A stretch of DNA of 64,000 nt from an uncultured Collinsella sp. (GTDB lineage Bacteria > Actinomycetota > Coriobacteriia > Coriobacteriales > Coriobacteriaceae). Shown piece by piece: positions 53,967-63,880 of the stretch. The stretch is taken from positions 27,805-91,804 of the forward strand of contig CAAFQK010000040.1 of assembly GCA_900765115.1 (NCBI GenBank). Direction: 5' to 3'. The position numbers were made by a program, and so were the translations under genes. Under the pieces are notes generated by a model, which was not told the origin of the DNA, searched no databases, and worked only from the letters and a program-made list of their open reading frames with translations. Within the stretch, counting starts at the first letter, position 1. Every line of letters begins with the position of its first letter.

Positions 53967-54006
53967 TTCGCTGACTTACACAAACCTGCGGGATCATCCC
54001 CGCTCG

Positions 54007-54702
54007 TTAAAGATCGGCCCCACCCAGGCGATGTGCGATGCTATCGCAGGCCAAGGCGCCTACGACGGTCTTGGCGTCTTCGATCTTGCCGTCGAGCACG
54101 GCGTCGATCAGCTCGTGCAGCGGCACCAGGTCCACGTTGACAAACTCGTCATCATCGGGGTTGGGCGCATCAAACTCGAGCTTGGTAGCCAAGTAGATAT
54201 GAATGATCTCATCGCAAAAACCGCAGGACGTGACAATCGACGTCAAAAAGCGAATGCGACCAGCCCTAAAGCCCGTCTCCTCATGCAGTTCGCGCTTGGC
54301 GCAATCGAGCGGGTCCTCGCCGGGATCGAGCTTGCCGGCGGGAATCTCGACCGTCACGCGGTCGATGGCGGTGCGGTATTGACGCACCAGTACGATCTTG
54401 CCACTCTCGGTCAGTGCCACAACGGCCGCCGCACCCGGATGGCGAACGATATCGCGGGCGCTGCGGTGACCGTTAGGCAGCTCAACCTCAAGACGGTGGA
54501 CGTCGAGGATCTTGCCCTTCCAGGCGCACTCCTCCGAAAGAATCTTCTCGTGCAGCTCGGCATCGTGCGGGTCGTCGTCGCCCAGCACCAGCGCCGGCTC
54601 GTCAGCGACCTCGCCACCAGGCTCGCCCTCGGCGTGCCCATACGCGCGACTGTCCTCTTCGACGATCTGCGCGTCCACGAGCTCTTCGTTCTTCTCGTCC
54701 AT
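54007..54702 (-). CDS. NUDIX hydrolase (ADP-ribose pyrophosphatase type)
   Basis: A 231-residue hydrolase. The Nudix box lies at about residues 124-146 (GKLDPGEDPLDCAKRELHEE then TGF) with all acidic residues present. An upstream VEIPAG and downstream EFVNVDLVPL are typical of ADP-ribose pyrophosphatases. An acidic, low-complexity N-terminus of about 55 residues (EEDSRAYGHAEGEPGGE) is extra. The ATG at 54702 has AGAGGA nine bases upstream; an ATG three codons earlier is too near. It lies 21 bases downstream of purD's stop, so it is likely cotranscribed with purD. Confidence 0.9.
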   Translation of the reverse strand: MDEKNEELVDAQIVEEDSRAYGHAEGEPGGEVADEPALVLGDDDPHDAELHEKILSEECAWKGKILDVHRLEVELPNGHRSARDIVRHPGAAAVVALTESGKIVLVRQYRTAIDRVTVEIPAGKLDPGEDPLDCAKRELHEETGFRAGRIRFLTSIVTSCGFCDEIIHIYLATKLEFDAPNPDDDEFVNVDLVPLHELIDAVLDGKIEDAKTVVGALACDSIAHRLGGADL

Positions 54703-54723
54703 CCGTCTCATTCCTCTCGGATT

Positions 54724-56028
54724 TTAGGCATCCCAAGCGTCGCGGCCGCGCAGCGCGCGCAGGCCGATGTCGTGACGCAGGGTCTTGCCCTCAAAATCAA
54801 TCTTCTCGCAGGCCTCGTAGGCAAGGTTGCGAGCGTTCTCGAACGTGTCGCCCAGAGCGGTCACGGCAAGCACGCGGCCACCATTGGTCACGAGCTGGCC
54901 GTCCACCACGGCAGTGCCCGCGTGGTACACGGTCACGTTCTCCATGGCCTCGGCATCCTCAATGCCAGTGATGACTTTGCCCTTCTCGTAGCTGCCGGGA
55001 TAGCCCGCGCTCGTCAGGACAACGGCCACGGCCCACTCGTCACGCCAGTCGAGCTCAATCTGATCGAGCTCGCAGTTGGCGCAGGCGAGCATGACCTCGA
55101 CCAGGTCGTTCTTAAGGCGCGGCAGCACGACCTGCGTCTCGGGGTCGCCAAAGCGGGCATTGAACTCCAGCACCTTGGGGCCGGCAGGCGTGAGCATAAA
55201 GCCGCCGTACAGGCAGCCGCGGTAGTCGATACCCTCGGCAGCGAGCTCGGCCACGGTCTGCTCCATGACCTTCACCATGGTGGCGTGCTCCTCGTCAGTC
55301 ACGATGGGCACCGGGCTGTAGACGCCCATGCCGCCGGTGTTGGGACCAAGGTCGCCCTCAAGCGCGCGCTTGTGGTCCTGCGAGGTAGCCATGGGGCGCA
55401 CGGTCTTGCCGTCGGTAAAGGCCAGCAGCGAGCACTCGGGACCAACGAGCATCTCCTCGATAACCACGGTGTTGCCGGCATCGCCAAAGGTGCCGCCAAA
55501 GCACTCGCGCACGGCCTCCTCGGCCTGCTCAAGTTCGGTCGCCACGATAACGCCCTTGCCTGCGGCAAGGCCGTCGGCCTTGACGACCAGCGGGGCGCCT
55601 TGCTCGCGTACGTAGGCGAGAGCCGAAGCCTCGTCGGTAAACGAGCCGTAGGCTGCCGTCGGAATGCCCGCACGCTCCATGAGCTGCTTGGAGAACAGCT
55701 TGGAGCCCTCCATCTGGGCGCCCTCGGCACCCGGGCCAAAGCAGGGAATACCCGCCGCGCGCACGGCGTCGGCCACGCCCGCCACGAGCGGAGCCTCGGG
55801 GCCAATTACCACGAGTCCGCATCCGTGGCTCTGCGCAAACGCCGCCACGGCCGCAGGATCGCAGTCGTCGAGAACAACGTTCTCGCCGCGGCTCGCGGTG
55901 CCGCCGTTGCCCGGCGCAATGTAGAGCTTGCCGGCGCGCGGTGATGCTGCGAGCTTAGCTGCCAGAGCATGCTCACGGCCGCCGCTGCCCAACAACAGGA
56001 TGTCGATGGTTTGAGTGTCCGCCTTCAA
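54724..56028 (-). CDS. purD: Phosphoribosylamine--glycine ligase
   Basis: A 434-residue ATP-grasp enzyme that joins glycine to phosphoribosylamine in purine synthesis. [19 protein letters not shown] is the usual N-terminus; [32 protein letters not shown] and [16 protein letters not shown] follow. It starts at a TTG with GAGGAGG close upstream. All conserved motifs are intact. It lies next to purA, but a possible terminator hairpin in between suggests separate transcription. Confidence 0.96.
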   Translation of the reverse strand: MKADTQTIDILLLGSGGREHALAAKLAASPRAGKLYIAPGNGGTASRGENVVLDDCDPAAVAAFAQSHGCGLVVIGPEAPLVAGVADAVRAAGIPCFGPGAEGAQMEGSKLFSKQLMERAGIPTAAYGSFTDEASALAYVREQGAPLVVKADGLAAGKGVIVATELEQAEEAVRECFGGTFGDAGNTVVIEEMLVGPECSLLAFTDGKTVRPMATSQDHKRALEGDLGPNTGGMGVYSPVPIVTDEEHATMVKVMEQTVAELAAEGIDYRGCLYGGFMLTPAGPKVLEFNARFGDPETQVVLPRLKNDLVEVMLACANCELDQIELDWRDEWAVAVVLTSAGYPGSYEKGKVITGIEDAEAMENVTVYHAGTAVVDGQLVTNGGRVLAVTALGDTFENARNLAYEACEKIDFEGKTLRHDIGLRALRGRDAWDA

Positions 56029-56082
56029 GGGTGCCTCCTCTATGGATTAACGGCCCGCTCCGCGCGAGCCCTTTGCAAGCAA

Positions 56083-56124
56083 ATATACCCCTCGGCCGCC
56101 CGTCCGGGCTGCAAAGGGGTATAT
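56083..56124. terminator. Hairpin between purA and purD
   Basis: ATATACCCCT pairs with AGGGGTATAT around a GC-rich loop. No long U-run follows on the minus strand, so it may be a weak terminator or a regulatory hairpin. Confidence 0.45.
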
Positions 56125-56146
56125 CGCAATAACCAAATAGTCCCGA

Positions 56147-57442
<1,296 letters not shown>

Positions 57443-57526
57443 TTACATTCATGGACTGTCTACGCGCCACGCCGGCACGCAGAAGCACAAAACATTCCCA
57501 GTATACCCGTGCAACGGGCGCCTGTC

Positions 57527-58918
57527 CTACTCCTCGGCATGTGCCCCATCAAGCTCATAGAACTTGGTGGATGCCGGCAGGAACATCAGATCGACGTCGC
57601 CGATCGGGCCCGAACGGTTCTTGGCCACGACGATACGCGTAACGCCCTCGTCGGGTCGATCGTCGCGCGAGGCCTCGGCCTCGTCGGCGGAGCGGTCCAA
57701 GAACATAACGATATCGGCGTCCTGCTCGATGGAGCCCGATTCACGAAGGTCGGAAAGCTGCGGGCGCTTGCCGGTACGGGATTCGACCTGACGCGAGAGC
57801 TGCGACAGCGCGATGAGCGGGATCTTGAGCTCCTTGGCCATGATCTTCAGACCACGCGACATCTCCGAAACCTCGACGGTACGGCTCTCGGAGCGGCGTC
57901 CCGGCGGAGGACTCACCAGCTGCAGGTAGTCCAGGATGATGATTGCCTTCTCCTTGTTATGGAGCATACGGCGGCTCTTGGCGCGAATCTCGGTCACTGT
58001 GGTGCCGGGCGTATCGTCAATCAGAATATCCAGCTTGGACAAGGTCTGCGTGGCCTCGTTGATATTGGCCCACTGCTCGGGGCTAATGCGACCCATGCGG
58101 AAGTCACTGATCGAGATCATGGCATAGGCGCAAATCAGACGCTGGGCAATTTCCTTACCCGACATCTCCAGCGAGAAGAAGCCGACGGTATAACCAGCAG
58201 CGGCAGCGTTAAGTGCCAGGTTCAGGGCGAACGACGTCTTACCCACAGCAGGGCGGGCGCCGATGATGATGAGCTGACCCTCGCGAAAACCCATGAGCAT
58301 GCGGTCGAGTGACGGGAAGCCGGTGGGCACGCCCGCCGCCTGACCACCGGCCTGGCACACTTCCTCGGCCTCGTTATAGGCCTCGACCATAAACTCGGTC
58401 AGTGTCTTGTAGCTCGACTTGACCTCGCGTGCCGTAACCTTGAGCAGTTTGCTCTCGGCCAGCTCCACGACCTCTTTGGTGTCGGTGGGGGCGTTATAGG
58501 CCAGCGCGTTAATCTCGTTGGTAGCGCCGATCAGCTCGCGCAGCATCGAGTCGCGACGGACGATGGCGGCATGGTGCTGCCAGTTCACGAGCGACAGGGT
58601 CTGACCCATCAACTCCAAAATGTACGCTTCGCCACCCACGGCATCGAGCTTGTTGATGCTTCGCAGGTAATCAATCAGCGAGATGGAGTCGATGGGAATG
58701 CGGCTGTTGTACATATCGACCATCGCGGTATAGATGGTCTTATGAATGGGCCGGTAGAAGTCATCGGGCTGCAGCTCGACCTGGGCCTCTTCGACCACCT
58801 CGGGCGATAGCAGCATAGCGGCCAGTACATTGGCCTCTGCATCTTGGTTTTGGGGAAGACCCAACTTTGAGCCGCGGTCCTCAACCGTCAGCCCGGTCTC
58901 CCTATCGTCATATGCCAT
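57527..58918 (-). CDS. dnaB: Replicative DNA helicase
   Basis: A 463-residue hexameric helicase. The N-domain begins PQNQDAEANVLAAMLL; the RecA-type core has Walker A GARPAVGKTSFALN, the arginine-containing loop FSLEMSGKEIAQRL, and IIILDYLQL (Walker B). The ATG at 58918 follows AGGATG at a suitable distance; an ATG four codons earlier lacks a ribosome site. It follows rplI, as is common in bacteria. No intein is present. Confidence 0.96.
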   Translation of the reverse strand: MAYDDRETGLTVEDRGSKLGLPQNQDAEANVLAAMLLSPEVVEEAQVELQPDDFYRPIHKTIYTAMVDMYNSRIPIDSISLIDYLRSINKLDAVGGEAYILELMGQTLSLVNWQHHAAIVRRDSMLRELIGATNEINALAYNAPTDTKEVVELAESKLLKVTAREVKSSYKTLTEFMVEAYNEAEEVCQAGGQAAGVPTGFPSLDRMLMGFREGQLIIIGARPAVGKTSFALNLALNAAAAGYTVGFFSLEMSGKEIAQRLICAYAMISISDFRMGRISPEQWANINEATQTLSKLDILIDDTPGTTVTEIRAKSRRMLHNKEKAIIILDYLQLVSPPPGRRSESRTVEVSEMSRGLKIMAKELKIPLIALSQLSRQVESRTGKRPQLSDLRESGSIEQDADIVMFLDRSADEAEASRDDRPDEGVTRIVVAKNRSGPIGDVDLMFLPASTKFYELDGAHAEE

Positions 58919-59017
58919 GAGCATCCTCATTCATATCGCTTGCGAGCATCCATAGTATCAGCCATGGTCCCAAAACGCGCCGCGCGCCGCCAATCATCAC
59001 CGAACCAAACGGATGAA

Positions 59018-59034
59018 CGGTCCTGTATATAGGA
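59018..59034. promoter_or_regulatory. GTCCT-ATA-AGGAC palindrome upstream of dnaB
   Basis: GTCCTGTATATAGGAC lies about 100 bases upstream of dnaB. Its AT-rich centre could serve as a -10. It may act as promoter or operator; no function is shown. Confidence 0.35.
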
Positions 59035-59071
59035 CTTCGGCGCAACGTTCACCATGACACTCACTCAGCGC

Positions 59072-59110
59072 AAAAAACAAAAGGGCGCCCTGGTTTCCCA
59101 GAGCGCCCTT
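59072..59110 (-). terminator. Terminator of the rpsF-ssb-rpsR-rplI operon
   Basis: On the minus strand AAGGGCGCTCTGGGAAACCA begins a stem GGGCGCTCTGG/CCAGGGCGCCC, followed by TTTTGTTTTTT. It lies 33 bases past the rplI stop. Confidence 0.9.
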
Positions 59111-59142
59111 CTTAGAACAAGATTGTTGCGTTGCAGCAAATG

Positions 59143-59682
59143 CTACTCGGCAGCAGCCTCAGTCTCGACCTCGGCGGTCTCGGCCTCGGCGACCTCAGCG
59201 GCCTCCTCGACCTCAGCCTCGGCAGCGAGCTCCTCGGCGGTAACGCCGACGAGAACGACAACCTCGGCCTTGATCTCGCGGTACAGCGAGATGGCAACGG
59301 TGTGGGCACCGGCAACCTTGATGGGCTTACCGAGCTCGACGCGCTTGCGGTCGATGTCCATACCGAGCTGAGCCTTGATGGCATCAGCGATCATAGCGGC
59401 GGTAACGGAGCCAAAGAGGATGCCCTCGTCGCCGACCTTGACGTCAACGGTGACCGTCTTGCCCTCGAAGGCAGCCTTGGTCTCGTTGGCGGTAGCCAGA
59501 CGGACGGCCTCGCGCTTGGCGATGTTGTTGCGACGCTCGTCAAGCTGCTTGAGGTTGCCCTTGGTGGCGGCAACAGCGAGCTTCTTGGGGAACAGGAAGT
59601 TCTCAGCGTAACCCTGAGCGACCTCTACGACGTCACCCTCGCCGCCCTTGCCCTTGATCTCATCGAGAAGAATAACCTTCAT
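59143..59682 (-). CDS. rplI: Ribosomal protein bL9 with acidic tail
   Basis: A 179-residue ribosomal protein. MKVILLDEIKGKGGEGDVVE and EGYAENFLFPKKLA (here QGYAENFLFPKKLAV) are the bL9 hallmarks. The usual length is about 150; residues 155-179 are an Ala/Glu/Val-rich tail (EEAAEVAEAETAEVETEAAA) not typical of the family. GAAGGGAG precedes the ATG. It is last in the rpsF operon. Confidence 0.96.
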   Translation of the reverse strand: MKVILLDEIKGKGGEGDVVEVAQGYAENFLFPKKLAVAATKGNLKQLDERRNNIAKREAVRLATANETKAAFEGKTVTVDVKVGDEGILFGSVTAAMIADAIKAQLGMDIDRKRVELGKPIKVAGAHTVAISLYREIKAEVVVLVGVTAEELAAEAEVEEAAEVAEAETAEVETEAAAE

Positions 59683-59697
59683 GATGCGTCTCCCTTC

Positions 59698-59964
59698 TTA
59701 GCCGCGGTCGCGGTTGCCACGAGAGGAAACCACGGGGACGGTGTACGGCAGGAGAGCCATCTCGCGGGCGCGCTTGATGGCGTTGGCGATGTCATGCTGA
59801 TGCTGCGTGCAAGCGCCAGTGACGCGACGGGGCTTGATCTTGCCACGGTCGGTCATGTACTTACGGAGAAGCTGAGTGTCCTTATAGTCGATGAACTCAG
59901 TGTTCTCCTTGCAGAACTGGCAGTACTTACGACGCGGCTGACGTGCAGAAAAATCATTAGCCAT
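59698..59964 (-). CDS. rpsR: Ribosomal protein bS18
   Basis: An 88-residue ribosomal protein. The Cys form is visible: [17 protein letters not shown], then [19 protein letters not shown]. Only one Cys pair plus a single Cys in GACTQHQ is present, so zinc binding is possible. The ATG at 59964 follows AAAGG; a longer frame is not protein-like. It lies between ssb and rplI. Confidence 0.96.
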   Translation of the reverse strand: MANDFSARQPRRKYCQFCKENTEFIDYKDTQLLRKYMTDRGKIKPRRVTGACTQHQHDIANAIKRAREMALLPYTVPVVSSRGNRDRG

Positions 59965-60036
59965 GTCAAAATACCTTTCATTTGGCAACTTCGGCGAACC
60001 GAAGCCGCCTCTCACTCAAAAATAGGTGAACAACCC

Positions 60037-60489
60037 TTAGAACGGGATGTCCTCATCGTAGACGTCGACCGCGGGCGGCGTAGCCACCGGCGCGGCAGGA
60101 CGTGCTGCGGGCGCGGGAGCTGCGGGGGCGTAACCGCCCTGATCGTAGCCACCCTGGCCACCACGGGAGCTCATAAACTCGATCTCATCGACGATGACCT
60201 CAAGCTTGCTCCGGCGCTGGCCGTCGCGCTCCCAAGAGCTGTAGCGCAGCTTGCCCTCGATCGCGACCTTGTTTCCCTTTGCCAGGAAACGGCTCACGGC
60301 CTCGGCGCGGGTGCCGAACATGGTGCAGTCGACAAAGTTGGGATAGTCCTCCCACTCGCCAGTCTGCGCGTTGCGGCGACGATCGTTCACGGCGACGCCA
60401 AAGGACAGAACCTGGGTTCCGCCGGCTGTGGCGCGCAGCTCGGGATCGCGGGTGAGGTTACCGGTGATGTTCACTCGATTGATGCTCAT
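60037..60489 (-). CDS. ssb: Single-stranded DNA-binding protein
   Basis: A 150-residue protein with an OB fold in residues 1-105 (NRVNITGNLTRDPELRATAG, FLAKGNKVAIEGKLRYSSWE). A Gly/Pro/Ala-rich linker follows (GGYDQGGYAPAAPAPAARPA) and the acidic tip DEDIPF, which docks partner proteins. AGAGGAAG precedes the ATG. It lies between rpsF and rpsR. Confidence 0.97.
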   Translation of the reverse strand: MSINRVNITGNLTRDPELRATAGGTQVLSFGVAVNDRRRNAQTGEWEDYPNFVDCTMFGTRAEAVSRFLAKGNKVAIEGKLRYSSWERDGQRRSKLEVIVDEIEFMSSRGGQGGYDQGGYAPAAPAPAARPAAPVATPPAVDVYDEDIPF

Positions 60490-60537
60490 AACTCACTACT
60501 TCCTCTTGGGGCACAAGCCCAGTCCAAAACGACAGTC

Positions 60538-60831
60538 TTACTCCTGGTCGTCGCGACGGACGATCATGTGGCGGACCACAGCGTCGGTGATGCGCAGGAC
60601 GCGATCAAGCTCGGCGATCTGGGTAGGATCTGCGTGGAAGTTGATGAGGGTGTAGTCACCATCGGTGAGGTCGTTGATCTCGTAGGCGAGCTTGCGCTTG
60701 CCCCACTCGTCAACGGAGTCGACCTTGCCAGCGCCCTCAGCGATCGTGGTATCGATACGCTTCATAACAGCGAGACGAGTCTCGGGGTCGAGCGACGGGT
60801 CAACAAAGAACAGCAGTTCATAAGCCTTCAT
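60538..60831 (-). CDS. rpsF: Ribosomal protein bS6
   Basis: A 97-residue ribosomal protein. KAYELLFFVDPSLDPETR, WGKRKLAYEINDLTDGDYTL and the end DAVVRHMIVRRD are family hallmarks. The ATG at 60831 follows AGAGGAGG; a longer frame lies over the leader. It heads the operon rpsF-ssb-rpsR-rplI, the usual bacterial order. Confidence 0.96.
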   Translation of the reverse strand: MKAYELLFFVDPSLDPETRLAVMKRIDTTIAEGAGKVDSVDEWGKRKLAYEINDLTDGDYTLINFHADPTQIAELDRVLRITDAVVRHMIVRRDDQE

Positions 60832-60857
60832 ATTGTCACCTCCTCTGGGCAAATGTG

Positions 60858-60886
60858 GCTTCAGGTCGTGAAGGTGCGCCTGAAGC
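60858..60886 (-). promoter_or_regulatory. Putative S6:S18 autoregulatory leader hairpin
   Basis: GCTTCAGG pairs with CCTGAAGC around CGCACCTTCACGA, 27 bases before the rpsF ATG. In many bacteria the bS6:bS18 dimer binds a hairpin with a CACCTT-like loop in this position to control its own operon. The match is by layout and loop sequence only. Confidence 0.6.
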
Positions 60887-61290
60887 AGGAAAAGACTTGG
60901 TAATAATATCTTTCAACCTCCTAGGCTGCAAGAATATGCAGCTACAACCTCATGACCTCCACATATGCCCATACTCGCACGACGTTTCATGCGCATTCCA
61001 ACCAAATGCTGACCAAAAGCTTGACGGATCTGTGGACAAGATACGGTGCCGTGAGGACAAGCTGAGCCAAGTCGCAGGTCAACGGGCGCATGGTTGTGGT
61101 CACAAAATGCATACCAGTGGCCCACAGCACCACCCAAAGATTTTTAAATTCATTGCCAAATCGCTTATAAATACCCCTTTTGAACAATTGAGTTAATCAA
61201 CTACGCTGGTCGGAAGCCGTTTTTGGCATCTCAAACCCCGCTGCAACGCCAAACGCGGCCAAGCGTTTTAAAAAATGCCAACTTTTCTGT

Positions 61291-61318
61291 TTGCACTTTG
61301 CGATTCCTCGTGTATACT
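61291..61318 (+). promoter_or_regulatory. Promoter of the tRNA-Ser(GGA) gene
   Basis: TTGCAC (61291-61296) and TATACT (61313-61318) are spaced 16 bases apart. The mature tRNA begins 17 bases downstream. The rest of the 480 bases between rpsF and this tRNA shows no gene. Confidence 0.75.
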
Positions 61319-61334
61319 GACTTTCGCATTTAAC

Positions 61335-61425
61335 GGAGAGTTGTCCGAGTGGCCGAAGGAGCACGATTGGAAATCGTGTAGGCGTCAAAAGCGTCTCCAG
61401 GGTTCAAATCCCTGACTCTCCGCCA
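61335..61425 (+). tRNA. tRNA-Ser(GGA)
   Basis: A canonical type II tRNA. Acceptor GGAGAGT/ACTCTCC, D arm TGTCCGAGTGGCCGAAGGA, anticodon stem CACGA/TCGTG with loop TTGGAAA (anticodon GGA), long variable arm, T arm CAGGG TTCAAAT CCCTG, discriminator G and encoded CCA. Confidence 0.95.
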
Positions 61426-61434
61426 GTTAATTCC

Positions 61435-61464
61435 AAAGCAGGCCTTCGAGCCTGCTTTGTTTTT
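61435..61464 (+). terminator. Terminator of tRNA-Ser(GGA)
   Basis: AAAGCAGGC pairs with GCCTGCTTT around six bases, followed by GTTTTT. It lies 10 bases past the tRNA CCA. Confidence 0.88.
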
Positions 61465-61473
61465 ACCCCACGC

Positions 61474-61564
61474 GGAGGGGTGGCAGAGTGGTTGAATGCG
61501 GCGGTCTCGAAAACCGTTTGGCCTGTATAAGGTCACGAGGGTTCGAATCCCTCCTCCTCCGCCA
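61474..61564 (+). tRNA. tRNA-Ser(CGA)
   Basis: A canonical type II tRNA. Acceptor GGAGGGG/CTCCTCC, anticodon stem GCGGT/ACCGT with loop CTCGAAA (anticodon CGA), long variable arm, T arm GAGGG TTCGAAT CCCTC, discriminator G and encoded CCA. Confidence 0.95.
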
Positions 61565-61575
61565 TTTTGGTTGAG

Positions 61576-61606
61576 AAAGCTCCCGGGAATGGGAGCTTTT
61601 TTGTTT
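61576..61606 (+). terminator. Terminator of tRNA-Ser(CGA)
   Basis: AAAGCTCCC pairs with GGGAGCTTT around six bases, followed by a T-rich run. It lies 11 bases past the tRNA. Confidence 0.88.
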
Positions 61607-61628
61607 TGAGTCCCCAACAAGCAAACAC

Positions 61629-61652
61629 GGCGGAGGAGGAGGGATTCGAACC
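61629..61652 (-). repeat. Inverted copy of the tRNA-Ser(CGA) 3' end
   Basis: These 24 bases (GGCGGAGGAGGAGGGATTCG at the start) are the exact reverse complement of 61540-61563, the T arm and acceptor of the tRNA-Ser. No matching 5' half follows. On the minus strand the sequence to its left side reads into other hairpins, so no full tRNA exists. Confidence 0.8.
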
Positions 61653-61669
61653 CGCCAGGGCCCGGAGCG

Positions 61670-61765
61670 TAAAGAAAACGCGCCCGTGGCGCGTTTTTAG
61701 CGCAGCGCGGTCGGCGCAAGCCGACCGGATAAATTTTGAGCGGAGCTCAAAATTTGGACATCCCT
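61670..61765. repeat. Run of four compact hairpins
   Basis: AAACGCGCCCGTGGCGCGTTT, then AGCGCAGCGC, then CGGTCGGCGCAAGCCGACCG, then AAATTTTGAGCGGAGCTCAA with its closing ATTT follow one another. Each has a tight loop of three to five bases. There is no gene in the 370 bases between the tRNA-Ser(CGA) and the TRIC gene. Confidence 0.65.
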
Positions 61766-61933
61766 CCTATTCGACCACGCCCCCATCGCGTTCAGCATCA
61801 ACCCGGATCCCCAAACATGGAACCTATGACCGTACCCAGTCCCGACCGTTTGCCGAGCAATAGGGTCGCAATCGGCGCCGAACATGTACTATGTACGGGC
61901 ATTGTCTAAACCCGTAACTCAAAGGACCCCATC

Positions 61934-62623
61934 TTGCCCGTTGCCGCCGCTATGATCGTTACCGCACACGCCTCGGATGCCATGGTTGCCATCCCGTTTT
62001 GGCTCGAGATGTTCGCCGTCGTCGCGGCATCGATCTCGGGCGTGTTGGTCGCACGCGAGCACAAACTCGACCTGGTGGGCGCCGTCGCGCTCGCCGTGGT
62101 CTGTGGACTGGGCGGCGGTCTTTTGCGCGATATGACGCTGCAGGTGGGCAACGTCTACATCCTCAACCAACCGATGGCGCTCCCGCTCTCCATCGCCACC
62201 GCGGCCATCATCTACATCTTCCCGGCAATCGTCGACAAGCCCGAAAAGCTCATTCCCCTGCTCGATATCATCTCGGTGGGTATTTATGCGGCAACCGGCG
62301 CAGACAAGGCGCTGGTCTACGGCTTTGCGCCGGCGGTGTGCATCATGATGGGCTTTTTTACCGCGGTGGGCGGCGGCATGCTGCGAGATGGTTTTATGGG
62401 TGTGGTGCCGGGTATCTTCCAGCGCACCAACTTCTATGCCATCGCGGCCATCGCCGGATCGGCAAGCTATGTTTGCCTTGTCATGAGCGGCTTGGTCAGC
62501 AATGTCGTCGCACTGGTCGTTTGCGTCGTGGTGACCATGGGACTACGCTGGCTGTCGCTGCGCTTTGATATCAAAAGCCCCACCGAGGATGACATCGCAC
62601 GCTTTTTGCACCGCAAAAAGTAG
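61934..62623 (+). CDS. TRIC-family cation channel protein
   Basis: A 229-residue protein with about seven transmembrane helices. Two repeated halves carry the family motif: GLGGGLLRDMTL (near residue 60) and AVGGGMLRDGFMG (near 147), as in the UPF0126/TRIC family. Prokaryotic TRIC proteins form trimeric potassium-permeable channels. The start is a TTG with AAAGGA upstream; an ATG six codons later is the alternative. Confidence 0.92.
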   Translation: MPVAAAMIVTAHASDAMVAIPFWLEMFAVVAASISGVLVAREHKLDLVGAVALAVVCGLGGGLLRDMTLQVGNVYILNQPMALPLSIATAAIIYIFPAIVDKPEKLIPLLDIISVGIYAATGADKALVYGFAPAVCIMMGFFTAVGGGMLRDGFMGVVPGIFQRTNFYAIAAIAGSASYVCLVMSGLVSNVVALVVCVVVTMGLRWLSLRFDIKSPTEDDIARFLHRKK

Positions 62624-62729
62624 GTGGCGCGGGCTCATCCTTCGAAATGCAACCGAGAGGTTCTTTTAGAGCGCCCACGCGTTGGGTACCCTGTTAGGTG
62701 CATGTCGAGCATCTGACGAAGGATTCACT

Positions 62730-63875
62730 ATGCCCTGTAATCAATTCCCGTCGACCCAGCGCCGTAAAGCGTGGGGCCGCATCACGATCTTATTCGCGCT
62801 CATCGCTCTAGCGGTCACCGCGCTTCCCACGGCGTCGTTCGCCGGCACGGACACCGCAGGCAACGTACTTGCGACCGACAATGACGCCAATTCGTCCGGC
62901 GTCGAAGGTGACCTGTACTGGGCAGGTCAGGCCCTCAACTTGGACGATGCGTCCATCGGCCGCGACATAATTGCAGCAGGCGAGAGCCTCTCCATCCGCG
63001 ACTGCACGGTGGGCGGCGCCGTCCGCTTGGCGGCACGCACTATCGATATCGCCAAGACCACGGTTGATGGCAGCGTCACGGTCGTCGGTCAGCACGTTGT
63101 GCTCAATTCCGACAGCACCGCCAACTGTTTTTACGCGATAGGCGAGACGGTTGCCCTGCGCGGCTCTACCAAGTCGGCAGCGCTTGCGGGCGACACGGTG
63201 ACCATCGATGGCACCGTCGAGGGCGATGTCGAGGTTTGGGCCGACAAGCTCATCCTGGGCAAGAACGCCCACATCACCGGCACCGTGAACGCGCACGTCT
63301 CCGAGGACCCCGAGCGTGCCGCAGGAGCCGAGGTAGGCGCGCTCAAGATCGACCGCACCGAGAACGAGGATACTTCCACCGTTAACGATGTCATCGGCGG
63401 TATCGTCGCCGCGGCACTCTCGACCTGCTTTGTCGCTCTGCTGCTCGAGCTCGTCTTTCCGCGCGCGACCGCCAGCGCCGCCGGCATGCTCCACCAGCGC
63501 CCCATGCCCCTGTGGGTGAGCGGTCTTCTGGGCACGATTGCTATCGTCCCCGCCGTCCTACTGCTAATTATCTCTATCGCTGGTCTGTCGCTTGCCGGAG
63601 CCCTCTTGTGCGGCGTTATCGGCATCGCGTTGGTGTCGAGTGCCTTTGCGGGGTGCGCGATCTCCCGCATGGTCGGACACAACCAAAACCGCTACGCCAT
63701 GGCAGCCGTGGGCGGCGTAATCGCAGGCGCCCTCACGGGGCTTCCCCTCGTAGGTGACTTCATCAGCGGCGTAGCCTTTGTCTTTATGCTCGGCTACGTT
63801 ATCCAGATCATCTGGCGCAACGCCCACCTCAAGTCGCAGCAGCCGGCTAACATGCCAGGACTCCCCACCGCTTAG
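62730..63875 (+). CDS. Membrane protein with bactofilin-like beta-helix
   Basis: A 381-residue protein. A signal segment (to about residue 38, ending ASFAGT) precedes a beta-helix-like region (50-200) of hexad-like repeats such as GGAVRLAARTIDIAKTTVDG and GTVEGDVEVWADKLILG, resembling polymer-forming bactofilin folds. Four transmembrane helices (about 230-365) follow. GAAGGATTC precedes the ATG at 62730. In this layout the beta-helix would lie outside the membrane, unlike cytoplasmic bactofilins. The function is unknown. Confidence 0.8.
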   Translation: MPCNQFPSTQRRKAWGRITILFALIALAVTALPTASFAGTDTAGNVLATDNDANSSGVEGDLYWAGQALNLDDASIGRDIIAAGESLSIRDCTVGGAVRLAARTIDIAKTTVDGSVTVVGQHVVLNSDSTANCFYAIGETVALRGSTKSAALAGDTVTIDGTVEGDVEVWADKLILGKNAHITGTVNAHVSEDPERAAGAEVGALKIDRTENEDTSTVNDVIGGIVAAALSTCFVALLLELVFPRATASAAGMLHQRPMPLWVSGLLGTIAIVPAVLLLIISIAGLSLAGALLCGVIGIALVSSAFAGCAISRMVGHNQNRYAMAAVGGVIAGALTGLPLVGDFISGVAFVFMLGYVIQIIWRNAHLKSQQPANMPGLPTA

Positions 63876-63880
63876 CCACC

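Noticed and set aside
51885..54140. 751-codon plus-strand open frame across the ABC exporter
   Set aside because: Antisense to a clear ABC transporter; composition typical of a shadow frame.
53872..55944. 690-codon plus-strand frame opposite NUDIX and purD genes
   Set aside because: Spans two well-supported minus-strand genes and an inverted repeat; no motif in the product.
59131..60903. 590-codon plus-strand frame opposite rplI, rpsR, ssb and rpsF
   Set aside because: Covers four conserved genes on the opposite strand; shadow.
61330..61719. 129-codon minus-strand frame over the tRNA-Ser pair
   Set aside because: Reads antisense through two tRNA genes; the product has the typical RDLNPG/GGIRTL pattern of tRNA shadows.
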